Source: Helicostylum pulchrum (lineage: Eukaryota; Mucoromycota; Mucoromycetes; Mucorales; Mucoraceae). From it: DNA of 64,000 nucleotides. The notes beneath the pieces are model-generated. The model made no database searches. It was not told where the DNA came from and saw nothing but the letters and a program-made list of their open reading frames with translations. The position numbers and the translations under genes were made by a program. The DNA is taken from positions 62,001 through 126,000 of the forward strand of contig JAIXMO010000013.1 of assembly GCA_025677825.1 (NCBI GenBank). The letters run 5' to 3'. Below, one piece after another: positions 22,484-34,353 of the stretch. How positions within the stretch are numbered: position 1 is the stretch's first letter; every line of letters begins with the position of its first letter.

Positions 22484-24296
22484 ATTTATCGTATATAATT
22501 AGCTATTAGAAATACGACGTACTATTCTTCCGTTCAAAAAATCATTTGTATACCTTCTATTTGAAAAAAAAAAGAAAAAAAGAGAACTACATACTAAAAG
22601 TAGGATCACAGTTACCAAGATCGGTCACATACTGACATTCTAATAGTAGTATATTCTCCTGATTTTTACCAAAATAGGATATTTATTTCACGTATTCAAC
22701 AAAAACGCAAAAGCCCTTGCATAACATAAGAAATAAGGGTACCCTTTTTTTTTTTGGCACCAATTATAAACTTGGATAAGTCAATTTACTTTAACTTTTT
22801 ATATCATGCTTTATTTTAATAAATGGCGAAAGACCTTTTTTTTATGTATGTCAATTTTATAGACATTTACGCCTTTTTACATAGAAATATATACACTTCT
22901 ATTCTCATTATATAATTCGATATACTCAAAGGAAATTATTTCCATAAAGTTAAAAATAGAATATGTAAAGTTCTAATATCCCACAAATGCTTACTGTTTA
23001 AGACAAGATTAACGCATAGTACTTTAAAAAGAGATTATGTTATATATGCAGATATTTACAGGTATGTTTGTATACTTTGTATACTTGTTTGTTTAATATT
23101 TTTGTAACTAACTAATAGTTAAGTATTAGATCATACACAAAAAAAAAAAAGTCTATTATTATCATTATTATCGATGCAGCTATTAAAAAGAAAAATAATC
23201 AATATATTGATTGTTAAATACAGCATATGTAAAGTTTACTTGTAGTGTAACTCTGGACAAATACAAAATCTAGGGACTAGGTTTCCAGCATGCACGCTAC
23301 AACGGTAAATAGCTACGAATTCAAAGAATATACCGCTGTAAAAAAAAACCCATTAGAACGCAGATATTTAGATCAGGTTATTTTCCAGTATGGAAATGAT
23401 TTGGTTATAATTTATTCTAGACATATTGTTACGTTTATCATTTTTTGTGGCGATAATTTTTTCCGTTAGGATAAGCGAAAAAAAAAGCAGGGATATTTCT
23501 CTCACACACCCTATTATTCAAGTGGCAAAAGGAGAAATCCGGACTTCACTAGTATAAAATAAATTTCTATAGCAAGTAAAACTGACATACTAAAGGGGGT
23601 GGTGGTGGCGGTTTACTACAGAGTTCTGTTTCTTTAATCAGTTTAGGATACTACTGTATCAAAAAAAAAACTGTAATTACTTGTGGCTATTTCTACGTAA
23701 AATAACGGAGACTTCCTCTTTTAAATTGAGCAATTAAATGAGGGTTTGATATACATGGCGCATATATTGATTCTAGTAGCATTCTTCTGATAGAATATAT
23801 TTTTGTATGTATGTAGCATAAAGCGCTACAACGCGCTTACATCTGATATCTAATAGAAAGAGAGAGAGAAAATGCAGAAAATGTAACTTGTTCTGTATTA
23901 GTTATAAATATATTTAAATTTCGAATATACACATATATTTCTATCGTAATACTAGATCATAATACCCCCTCCCACCAAAGCACAAATTCCTGGTTTAAAG
24001 TCTTGCATACTTTGTTGGAGTATATAAAAACGTCATTTCCTTATGATTGGGGTAAGGGTTATACTTAACGTTGTATTAAAAAAAATCTTGCAAGTATATG
24101 TACATCCTTGGTGTGACCTAAAATTCAGATAGTTTTTTTTTCGTTTGTAAGGGATGTTACTCCGGTTGTATTTATAGTCAATCCAAATAGCAGATTGAGT
24201 TACCTCAAATAATATATCTCGTTATAGAGCAATAAATAAAATATTTTAAAAATAAATAAGATATAGTTAAATTTTATTATTACATATTAATTTTTA
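22484..24296. other. Gene-poor AT-rich DNA
   Basis: About 1.8 kb with scattered poly-A tracts and no convincing open frame or RNA gene. The last few hundred bases are the 3' flank of the P450 gene. Confidence 0.5.
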
Positions 24297-26207
24297 TTAG
24301 ATAAGAGCATCGGGTCGTTTGGTAAACTTGACTTTGAATTTACGAGGCCAGTTACTAAAACCAACCTGTGTCACTCTGTCCATATCTGGCATCCCTTCAT
24401 CTGTAGGGACAATAAAGCATTTAGCCAAGACTGAAATAAATGTTGAAAATATTTCTATTTCAGATAAGTGTGCTCCCGGGCATTTACGTCTATTCATTCA
24501 TAATTGTTTTTATTGTTATTACTTTTTTGTTTTTTAAAGTAGAATTACATACAACACCCTTATATTACCTTCCCCAACCAAAACTAAAATGATCTCGATT
24601 TTCTACATTTCCATTGAGAGCCGCTTGCATTGTTGATGGGTTCCCCATAAATCTTTCTGGAATAAACTTATCCGGGTTGTGATAAAATTCAGGGTCATGA
24701 TTAATACCATATAAGTTTGCAACGATGATTGTTCCTTTAGGTATTAAATAACCATCCAATTCAACTAGAAACTCAAATTAGAACAATACACTCTATTTTA
24801 CTACATGTTTAAAAAAATTACCATCCTCACGAACTGCTCTTGGGCCTCCAAAGGGTGAGTTAGGTCTAAATCTCATACATTCTTTCATGACAGATATACA
24901 GTAAGGGAGCTGTAATCTTTCCTTGAATAAAGGAATACGTCCGTTGAGTCTAATAAAGGAATCAATTTCGGCCGATGCCATTTTTTGCACTTCCGGGTAG
25001 TGGCACATAATTATAATGTTCCATGATAAAACAACAGAAATGTTATCGACTCCAGCAATAACGATATCAGCTAATAATAATAATAGGGTAAAAGAGAGCA
25101 ATAGTTAGATTTTAACCAGAAGCTAAAAATATTTACGTATATAACTTACAGATCAAGGCAACTTTTTCTTCATCTGATAAATCAAAGCTTTTTCCGTCAA
25201 GAGTTTTTACCATGTTTATTCCTTCTGTCTCACTGGCATCATCAATTAATTTTTTAAAAATAGGGTCTCGTTCCGTTTCAATAAATTTCTTCATTTTGGA
25301 TTGTGTTCCATAAAAATATTGAACGATAGAAACGGCTGGTAGATAATCATGTAAGTTATACGTTACACTTCCAAACAGCACTACATTCTTTGCTATCCTA
25401 CAAAGTGTTCTATATTCTGTATTTTGTTGTGACTGAAACCTTTTACCAAAGGTTATATTTGTAACTGTATTAAGAGCGTAGAAATCCAAATAATCGAACG
25501 GTACAATTCCATCATTTTTTAAACTGGCATCAAGTACAGTATCTACAAATATACTTGATTCTTTATAGATAAGATCTGTATATTTATAAATTTCCTTTGG
25601 TGATAACAAAGATAGCGCTATAAAAAAAAAGCATCACTATGTTAGTTATAATGCCCGGAAAAATGTTTTATGTTTCTTACCCACAGCTCTTGAATCTTTC
25701 CAACTACCATCAGGCTGTGCAAATACAAGTCCTCTAAAAAAAAAACCAAGTAAAATCAGTTAATATTAAAAATGTATACTTGCATACACATGAAATAACC
25801 TACTTTCCGTTCATACTATAGTGACTACCTAAAAAACTTGGCTGAAACCTATAAGAAGACTTGGATCCGAGTGAGGCCAATAGTTTATGAGCCAACTTTG
25901 GTTCACTAATACTGATCCATTTTAAAACACCAAACTGAAGTTTCAATATAGGGCCCAAATCATTATGCCAAGTTGCTATTGTTCGATCCGGCTCATCGCC
26001 CAAAGAAAGTAAATGACCAACGATAGGATAAGAAAATCTAGGCGTTGGAATTTCTTTTTGATTTTTGTATTTTTTAGTAGAGTTTTTAGTTGATAAATAA
26101 GCATATAATAATGCAGTGGCGGCTGCGATAATTGACAGACGCTTTTTGTAGGGTTCTGCCCTAGTTAACAATGTAACAGAGTTTAAATAAATATCATTCA
26201 GGTTCAT
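24297..26207 (-). CDS. Cytochrome P450 monooxygenase
   Basis: This is a haem-thiolate monooxygenase, probably anchored in the ER membrane and fed by the P450 reductase. Six exons fit: 26207-25804, 25733-25681, 25617-25150, 25070-24822, 24764-24569 and 24489-24297, giving 520 residues. A hydrophobic anchor near residues 22-40 is followed by the basic patch and a PTPRFSYPIVGH hinge. The I-helix shows VIAGVDNIS. The ExxR helix is KECMRFRP, and the PERF-type motif is FIPERF. The haem loop FGWGRRKCPGAH puts the axial cysteine near residue 460, and its GRR is made across the last splice. All required elements are intact. The substrate is unknown; no pathway genes surround it. Confidence 0.94.
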
Positions 26208-26832
26208 TACTGGAGTGGGGTTTTTTAGAGAGAAAAAATAAAATAAAGGAGAAGTAAAAGTTCTAATGGTAAAAAGTAAAAAAAAAAATATTCACGCTTT
26301 TTATAACTTATGTTATCATCCTGCCTTGTTATGCGCAACTAAAACAAAGAAAAAAGAAAATCCCAGTAGGGTCTAATACATATTTCCCCCCCTTCCAATG
26401 TCTCTTTTTTTTTCAGCATATGATTTGGACAACGATAAAAATGTCATGTAACTGTAAACATTTAGGGGAACCCAGAGCTAAGGGGGTTAAATTTGCAGCG
26501 CGAAATTCTTATACTTAGTCACTACATAATTGTGTGGCAAGAAAAAAAGGTTCGATAACCTTTTTTTTCTCCTTTATGACTCAGTGGTTGATCCAGTTTA
26601 TTTTTAGTAATGCGATTTGCTCAGTGCTTTTAGATTTCCCTGGGTACGAACTTTATTTGACGCCGATCAGTAAAATTGGTACTGCTTAACTTTAAAAGAC
26701 TGTAAAAAGGTAAAAATAAAAATATATTTTATGTAAAAATAAAAAGGTTAAATAATGCAACGAAATAAGTAATGGGGATGGGGATAATATAATAAAAAGG
26801 CGGATGAGAAAAAAAAAAAGTTACAGTGTAAC
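26208..26832. other. Intergenic DNA between P450 promoter and UPF0014 gene
   Basis: About 620 bases. The minus-strand sequence near 26296-26303 reads TTATAAAA about 90 bases before the P450 start and may be its TATA box. Nothing else is evident. Confidence 0.5.
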
Positions 26833-28259
26833 CTAGTTATCCAACAAAGGTCTACGTTGTTGATTATCGTCTTCATTTGTAGGGGAATCATCTAATAAAT
26901 CATAATCATTCTTCTTTTTGTTTCTAAAGTGTAAACAGCAAAATACATATACAATTGCTTCCCAAGTATTTAAGATAACAGTCTTAATATCATGGAATAA
27001 ATTAGCTTGTCCATCGATAATCTTTTCCGGTCTAAGTCTATGACGATTATCGATTAAAACAGCAACACAAGACTACAAATAAAAAACAGTAAATATTTGA
27101 CATCAATAATTTTAAAATTAAGGCTTACCACAACAGCATAAAGAACACCTAAAGCAGTACTAGCAGAGATCATAAACATGATAATTTGCTGGTACATGAC
27201 AGCATCTTTCATTGGAGTTCCGGATATTAATTGACCGGTCATCCTAAATAGGGTTAAATTAGTACATTACACACCCCAAAGTGTTACTTGTTTCGTAAAT
27301 CTTACATTCCCGGGATAGCGATTAAACCAATGACAGACATTTGATTAATTGTGGGCAACATGGCTAATCGTACAGCTTCGATAGCAATGGATTGGCCTGC
27401 TTCCCATCGGCTAGCACCGAACGATAAATATGTTTCAATTTGTTCCTTACGAGTACCAACACTAGATAAGCAGCTACTGATCGCAACTGCCATACCGCTC
27501 ATAGCATTACCTAATAACATACCCATTGTTGGGATAAATATTTCTGGTGTCCAAAATGGATCCTGCCCCATTGCATAACGGGCGCCAACAATACCTACCA
27601 CAAGTGTAGACACACCAGATGATATTAATACAGAAAGAAACTATCAAAAAAAAAAAAAATTAACAAAAACTTCTATATAACTTTTCATTTTATTTTTACT
27701 TACCATGCCTTTATATGTTTGTTTAGATTTGTTGTAAACAGTTTCATATGCTCCAAGGAAGATTAAAACAACTAGCGTATATTAAAAAAGAAAACGGTAA
27801 GTTTCGGGAATACATAATAGACTATAATTTTTTGTTGCTGTTAAACTTTACAGGTCATTAGCATTACAAGTGCTGGATGTCTAGTTTTGAAAACGTCTTC
27901 CAATACAAAACCCTAAATAAGGAAGTATAAACTAATCAGTATACTCTTTGGGTCGGACATGTTATATTTTTTTTTTACCATTAAGGTTAATTGAATCAAA
28001 CATCGAATGGCAGCAATAATCAAAGTTTTTTCGAGTTGTAATCCCAATACCATAGAAATACCACCTGTACATATTCGTTTTGTGGATTAGGTACAGAATG
28101 AGTATAAATATATTATAATTATTTTTTACCATTGACTAGGATAAAAGAAGAAGCGATAGCAACATTAACCCAAGTTAAAGGGGGAGCAGAACTATGACCG
28201 GGAGGTTGTTCTGCAGAGACAGTAATATTTGTTGCCAGCTCGAGCAAAACTTTATCCAT
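26833..28259 (-). CDS. UPF0014/FetB-like membrane permease (ALS3/STAR2/YbbM family)
   Basis: This family forms the membrane half of a split ABC transporter: FetAB in bacteria exports iron, and STAR1-STAR2/ALS3 in plants confers aluminium tolerance. Seven exons fit: 28259-28130, 28064-27979, 27912-27852, 27771-27704, 27640-27306, 27243-27129 and 27072-26833, giving 344 residues. Family blocks visible are LQLEKTLIIAAIRCLIQL, HPALV, FLGAYETVYNKSKQTYKGM, FIPTMGMLLGNAMSG, SFGASRWEA and IPGMMTGQLISGTPM. The C-terminus adds about 70 mostly polar residues. No ATP-binding partner is encoded nearby. The transported substrate is unknown in fungi as far as I know. Confidence 0.9.
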
Positions 28260-28467
28260 TTTTCTTTTTTAATATAAAGGAAAAAAAAAAGACAATAAAC
28301 AGAAGGCGGCATTTCGGTTTTATGGTTGAAACCCGTTTATTTTTTTTCAAGTTCAGAAGAAAAATTCATTTGCGAAGGCTTTTTGTTTGAGAGTGTAGTT
28401 AATCAGTAAAAACTTGTACTTAGAAAAACAAAATAGGGATAGGCTTATAAGTGGAAAAGGAGGTACT

Positions 28468-29894
28468 TTATTTTTTATGACTAAGGATATGAATAAACAT
28501 AGCCAACTGAATAACAATAAAAAATCGAAAGAAACGCCATACTAAATAAAAGCTATCAAAAGGTACTTGAACAATACGATTCAACATACCAGTAGTAGGT
28601 TGATGTTGAACCATCATTGTACTATTTGTAAATCGCTTACGATAAGGTTCTACAGGAACAATTAAGCTATCGTCAATCTTTAAGCTAGGATAAATAACTA
28701 AATCTTGTCTAGGTTTTCTATGCTTTCTTCTAGGAGATGCAACATCAGCAACAACAATCATGTTATCTTGTTCAAAGTGTAACGATCGGGGTTTATTTTT
28801 ATTGTTGGTGGTGGTGGTAGTGGCAGAAGCCAACTGTAATTCGGAATGTAAACTGTTACTCTTCATCAGATGTTGGGGTAAACGATAATCCTCATCTTCT
28901 TCTTCTTCATCAGAAGAGCTAGTAATTAAACTTGGCATTTGTTGCTGCTGTATATGACAATCATTTGTCAAGTTTAACCTATATTCTTCAATAAGACCAG
29001 TTAATTGATGTATATGATTTTCTTGATATTTAAATCTATCTTCAAGTCGAGACATTTGATCTTTTGTTTGTTGAACATGAGTAAATTGTGATTGTAACTC
29101 TTTTAATTCGATAATAGTATCATGAAATTGATTTTGAATTTGATCTTTTGCTTTAAACAATTGTTGATTTTGACCCATCATATGGTCAATTTTATTTGAT
29201 AGTTCATTATAGTCACTAGTAGTATCTTCATCATTACTAACAATATCAATTTCTTTTACAATCATCTTTTTTACATAGTCTTGACGATAATCTTCATATT
29301 GTTGAATTTTCTCGTAAGCTTGTTCTAATGATTGATAAAGTTCATTTACTTGAAGTGTTAATTTTTGCTGACTAGTAACATTTTGTCGGCTGATTTTTTC
29401 TTTTGAATCTATTGTGGCTTCATATTTCTTTAATAATTCAGCATTTTGTGTTTCAAGATGATGAATAGTATGTCGAGTATCTTGTAATTTATGTTTATAA
29501 AGTTCATTAGATTCTTGCTGGTGAACATTAAATTCGTCTTGTAAGCGATTATACTTTTGCTCAAGCACTGTATTATTTTCTAATAAAGTTTTACCGACTT
29601 CTGCTGCAAGTTTAAGATCTACATTATTATTTATTTATTTTATATAATTAACAACAAGTCATTTAATATAAATAGATGTATATAAATACCTTTCTCCTTT
29701 TCTAAAAGAGAATTAAATGTAGTTTTAAAAATATTCTTTAATTCAGAAGGTGATCTTTCAGTAACCCATGCGTAAGAAGAAGCAACTGAAAATGTAGGTG
29801 AAGATGGTTCGCGAAGACTGTTATTTGTTTTCATAAAATGTTTGTTTAATAAACCATTGGTATTGGTATTGATATTTAAAGTTTTAGTGGACAT
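28468..29894 (-). CDS. Tail-anchored coiled-coil protein with a CC1-box, candidate dynein adaptor (BICD/TRAK-like)
   Basis: Exons 29894-29690 and 29618-28468 join to 451 residues. A Ser/Asn-rich N-terminus leads to TERSPSELKNIF, then a long coiled coil (about residues 60-265). Across the splice the frame reads DLKLAAEVGKTLLENN (residues 69-84). This matches the CC1-box pattern, with its AAxxG core, by which BICD, BICDR, TRAK and Spindly bind the dynein light intermediate chain. An acidic Ser/Glu patch and basic stretches follow. The last 30 residues hold one hydrophobic segment (about 427-447) ending in HKK, so a C-terminal membrane anchor is likely. It could link dynein to an organelle or the nuclear envelope. 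The motif is seen; the role is inferred. Confidence 0.75.
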
Positions 29895-30250
29895 TAGTAT
29901 TTATATTTTTTTTAATAAAAAGAAGGAAAGGAGGGAGCGTTAAATTGAAATAATAATAAAAGAAAGGAAAGAATGTATATGAGAAGAGGGGAGGAAAAAA
30001 GGTGTATAAAGAAGAAAGGGACAATTATAAGCCAAAAAGTCATTTTAAATACATTTAGTCGGAACCTGTTGGAGATACGTTGTACAAATATGTAATGTTA
30101 CAAGTCATAGGAACAGCTGTAGGTAACACATCTATCCCCACCCATTTTTTTCATGCTCAATTCTCACAGTCACTTTTTTTTTTGTCGTGACATATTAAGC
30201 TAAATATATTTTTTTTAAAAAAAAAAAAGGTATTTTTAATATAGCATACA
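29895..30250. promoter_or_regulatory. Divergent promoter region
   Basis: These 356 bases separate the start codons of the coiled-coil gene (minus) and the SET gene (plus), so both are presumably driven from here. It is purine-rich on the minus-gene side and has T and A runs near 30171-30229. No clear TATA box is seen. Confidence 0.5.
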
Positions 30251-32331
30251 ATGGCAGAATCACCTTTCAATACATATTTGAATTGGATAAAAGAAAATGG
30301 AGGACACTATAAAAAAATAGAGTTCAAAAATGGTACGACTTTATACACGTATATAACCTTCTAATATAAACGACTTTTTTTTTTCTTATGATTATAGGCT
30401 GTGTTTACACAACGGACACTGTCCAGGAAAACGAAAATTTCGCGTCAGTCCCTTTCAAACTTTGTATTACAGAAAAGGTTGCACGCCAATCACTCCCTAC
30501 TTTAACTGAATTTTCAGGTCGTATTGTATTATCCTTATTTTTACTTTTACAAAAGCAACTTGCCGAAAGGTCATTTTATTGGCCTTATATCAACATCCTT
30601 CCCAAAACAATTAAAACACCTTTATTCTTTGATGAAAATGATATCAAGTTCATTGCCAATACAAACTTAGAATCTGCTGCAAGAGATAGAAAGGCTGAAC
30701 TATTTAAAGATTATAATAGACTTTTAGAACATTTGCCTGAAGGAGTGGATAAAAATGGCGTTTTATGGTACCACCCCCCCCCCCCTTTTTTTTGCTCTAT
30801 TAAACCTCTTCCTAAAACACAATTCTATTTTATTTTCTAGGGAAGAGTTTCTTTGGTGTTATAGCGTATTATCTTCAAGATCATTTCCGTATCAATTAAT
30901 TGATCCTTCTTCAACTGAAGTATCTGAAGTACTTTTTCCTCTTGTTGATTCATTAAATCATAAGCCAAACACAAAGATTACTTGGACTAGAAATGGTGAT
31001 GTAGAAACTGGTTCTTTGTCATTTGTTTCTGGTCAAGTATATGGAGCGGGTGAGGAGATCTTTAATAACTATGGACCAAAGGTATAAAAAAAAACTATAA
31101 ATGCATATATCACGGAATATAATTGACTAATGGTATATAATAGTCAAATGAAGAATGTAAGCATAATTAAAACGACATACAAAAAAAATACTAACATTAT
31201 GCTAGTGTTACTGGGCTACGGGTTCTGCTTTGAGGTACTGTAATTATTACTATAATTTAATTTATATTAACTTGTAGTGTAGTACAACGAGCATGATCAT
31301 GTTGCATTAAAACCGAATTTCTCTCGGGATCCTAACCATGAAATGAAAATGAAAATCATCCAACAGTGTAACGTAACATCTGGCAATTTGGATCCACTTA
31401 CTTTTTATATTCACCGTAACCATATTCCAACCGTATTCTTTAAATTGATGAGAGTATTAGTAATGAATAGTATGGAAACTGAATATTACTCCATTTGCGC
31501 CGATGAGCAATTGTTAGATTTTGTTGGTTATAGAAATGAACTTGCCATGTTATCCATGACATTAACTCTTTTTAATAATCGTTTGCACGCTATAAAACCT
31601 CTTGATGTCGATGTAAATAATATTGCTTATTGGCAAAGATTTTGTTTAATGTATAGAAAAGGTAAAAAAAAAAAAATAAGATTATAGGATGATATTTTAT
31701 ACTAACTTTGAATCGTAGGACAACAAGATATTTTTAGTATGACATTGCAAAAGGTTGAAGAAATGAAGCGTAACTTAATTCAAAGAATGAACCAAGATAC
31801 AAAAGAAAATAGAATTGCACCTGTTGCTCCCTTTTTAAGTATCGTCAATCCTAATTTTTATTCTTCAACCATTGAAATTGACAGCAGCAGTCCTTTTATT
31901 ACTTTGGATATGGTTGTAATCACTGTCAAGAGATTATTAAACAAGCATGTCGATTTTGCAAGTATTGTTAACGAATTATTTGAAGATTTAGAAGAAGAAG
32001 CAGATATTATCATAATGCTTTGTTTGATCAAAGAAAACTCAAATAGTAACAGTGAATGGAGACAATTCTTTGATAAAATATCTATTGGTAACAGGTAAAA
32101 CTCTTTTATACATATACATGTATACGGATTATTTTTTTTGCTAATAAGTTGGGTTATAGTCAAGTAGATGAATCGTTACAAGAAATGTATGAGTCAATGA
32201 TACCTGCTTTCGTTGAAGAATATCCTAAAGTATTTGATATCAACGTGTTTACTTTAGAAGCACTTGCTTGGGCTGATTGTATTTTAAATAATTATTCAAT
32301 TGATAATCCATTGGCGATTGTACCGCTTTAA
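30251..32331 (+). CDS. SET-domain lysine methyltransferase, SETD3/Rkm/RuBisCO-LSMT type
   Basis: It should transfer methyl groups from S-adenosylmethionine to lysine (or histidine) of a non-histone protein. Eight exons fit: 30251-30332, 30398-30767, 30841-31081, 31144-31156, 31206-31234, 31283-31661, 31719-32094 and 32160-32331, giving 553 residues. The SET core shows a split arrangement. Its C-terminal half contains FPLVDSLNHKPN, the NH motif that binds SAM, and then NYGPKSNEELLLGYGF, the catalytic-tyrosine block. That last block is put together from exons of 13 and 29 bases. A helical Rubis-subs-bind-like domain follows (about residues 280-540). The target protein is unknown. Confidence 0.9.
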
Positions 32332-32637
32332 AAAAATATCACATGTATGAACCCTATTGTGTTAGGGCGAGGAAGATAATAAAAACGTTGTATTTTTATA
32401 TATAGTTTTAGTTTTGAACCCCCTTTTTTTATCACGGCAATTATTTCAAATTTAACGGTGATGTCTATCTTTTTTTTTTTTACTCACCCTACATCTTTTA
32501 AAAAGAGTTCTTCTATACAATCTTGTAACCACTTTTGGCGACTGAATCTTAAAAGAGGAGGGCGGCAACTTAATAATAGAGGTTTAATATATATTACAAA
32601 TATTCTGGGGAAAAAAAAATTACTTTTTTCTTTCCCA
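32332..32637. other. Intergenic DNA between the SET and dioxygenase genes
   Basis: This 306-base spacer holds the SET 3' end and the dioxygenase promoter. An open frame continues upstream of the chosen dioxygenase start to 32458, but it is Phe/Lys-rich low-complexity sequence. Confidence 0.5.
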
Positions 32638-33982
32638 ATGTTTTCCACCAGTAGGTTTTTCAAGCAAAGTATCAGCAAATACCAAAGTCTTAACCATCGA
32701 GTTATCAATAAAAACTTTTTTGGTTCTTCTGCTACTCAGTTCAATAAGCTTGTGACTACTCAAAGTGATCAAGATTCTCTTCATATCAAATGGGGTAACG
32801 AGAACTCGGGTACCTACAGTTACCTTTGGTTAAGAGATAACTGTCGATGCCCTCAATGTGTTCACCCCTCCAGCAGCCAAAAGTTACATTCTTCTGCTGA
32901 TATTCCTCTTGATATTAAGCCTAGTACTGTCAAAATTATCGGAGAAGAAGCAGAAATTACATGGAGTCAAGGTCTCCGGCATAATAAGAATTCTACTGAA
33001 AACCACGTCAGTCGTTTTCCTCTCGATTTCTTGCGTAGATACCAATCCAGTAAATCAAGCGAAGAATATAGATTTAATCATATTACACCTCAAACTTGGA
33101 GTCGTGATGAATACAAGTTAGACTGGGTATCATATAATGATTATATGAATACGGATGAGGGTATGCATACTGTAGTTCAACGTTTGTACAACAAGGGCTT
33201 GGTCTTTATAGATGATGTTCCTCTCACCGACGAAGCATGTACTAAAGTAGCAGAAAGAATTGGTCCCATTCAAGAAACATTTTATGGTCGAGATTTTGAT
33301 GTTAAAAACATTGCCAAATCTAATAATATCGCTTATACTAGTTTGTATTTGGGTTTCCACATGGATCTTATGTAAGACGAATTACAAAAAAGTTAGCTTA
33401 AATATTTATCCGTGTATTTTCTATTTTAGGTATATGGATAGTCCACCTGGTATTCAACTTTTACATAGTTTGAAAAATTCGGTCACTGGTGGATCTAGTA
33501 TCTTTGTAGATTCTTTCCGTGCCGTTGAATTATTAAAAGAAAATTATCCCGAGGATTATGAAGTGCTTGTGAACACTCCAGTTACATTTCACTATGTGAA
33601 CGATGGTCACCACATGTATTATAAAAGACCCACTATTGTGACGGGAGAACCACAAAGTGGACCTGCGTGGGAAAGCCATGTAAATTACGCTCCACAATTC
33701 CAGGGTCCAATGGATGATCTATCTCCCAAAGATACAAAGAAGTTTTATAGCGCATTCCAAAAGTTTGCTGATTACGTTGAAGATGACTCACTCCGATACC
33801 AATTAACTCTTCAACCAGGTCAACTTGTCATGTTTGCCAATAGACGTGTATTCCATGGTCGTACTTCGTTTGATCCTACAAGTGGTGATAGACATCTCAA
33901 GGGAACCTATCTTAACTTGGATTCTCTTAAAGATAAATTACGTGTGTTAAGTCACAAATACGGTTTTGACTCTTCCGTTTAA
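32638..33982 (+). CDS. Gamma-butyrobetaine dioxygenase-type Fe(II)/2-oxoglutarate oxygenase
   Basis: It should carry out the last step of carnitine synthesis, hydroxylating gamma-butyrobetaine. Trimethyllysine dioxygenase is a close alternative. Exons 32638-33371 and 33430-33982 join to 428 residues. The start at 32638 gives a basic, hydroxylated N-terminus (MFSTSRFFKQSISKYQS) suited to mitochondrial import. The N-terminal zinc domain shows LRDNCRCPQCVHP. The iron ligands are His241 and Asp243 in FHMDLM, just before the splice, and the distal histidine in RRVFHGRTSF. PPGIQLLHSL and the HLKGTYLNLD block near the C-terminus also match the family. It is convergent with the lipase gene downstream. 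Confidence 0.92.
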
Positions 33983-34353
33983 TAATAAACTTGCGGATTA
34001 CATTCCTTATTTTTTTTTTATATATATTTTCGGTAGAGATAATATTTTATTTTTTACGTTTAGTAACTCTTTACTGCTTAGAAAAAAACAATTTTATAAA
34101 TTGATCGAGAATGAAGGAAGGACGACGATTCAACTTTTTTTTTATTACATTTTTGCGCTTTCAACAAAATAAACTATAAATCGCATTTTATGCTGCTAAA
34201 TACCAAACAAAACAAAAGCAAAGGCGGTATAATTAAATATGAAGGTTTATTAAAAGATATTAAAAATGTCGTTTTCACAAGTTTGGAGAATACCGAAGTA
34301 ACTACAAAAATTTAAAGTTAGTATACACTATTTTTTTATAGCATTTTATATGC
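33983..34353. other. Intergenic DNA between convergent genes
   Basis: These 371 AT-rich bases hold the 3' ends of the dioxygenase and lipase genes. I see nothing else in it. Confidence 0.5.

Noticed and set aside
32458..32637. A longer N-terminus for the butyrobetaine dioxygenase from the in-frame ATG at 32458
   Set aside because: The extra 60 residues are low-complexity Phe/Lys/Ser sequence over T and A runs. The ATG at 32638 gives a plausible mitochondrial leader.
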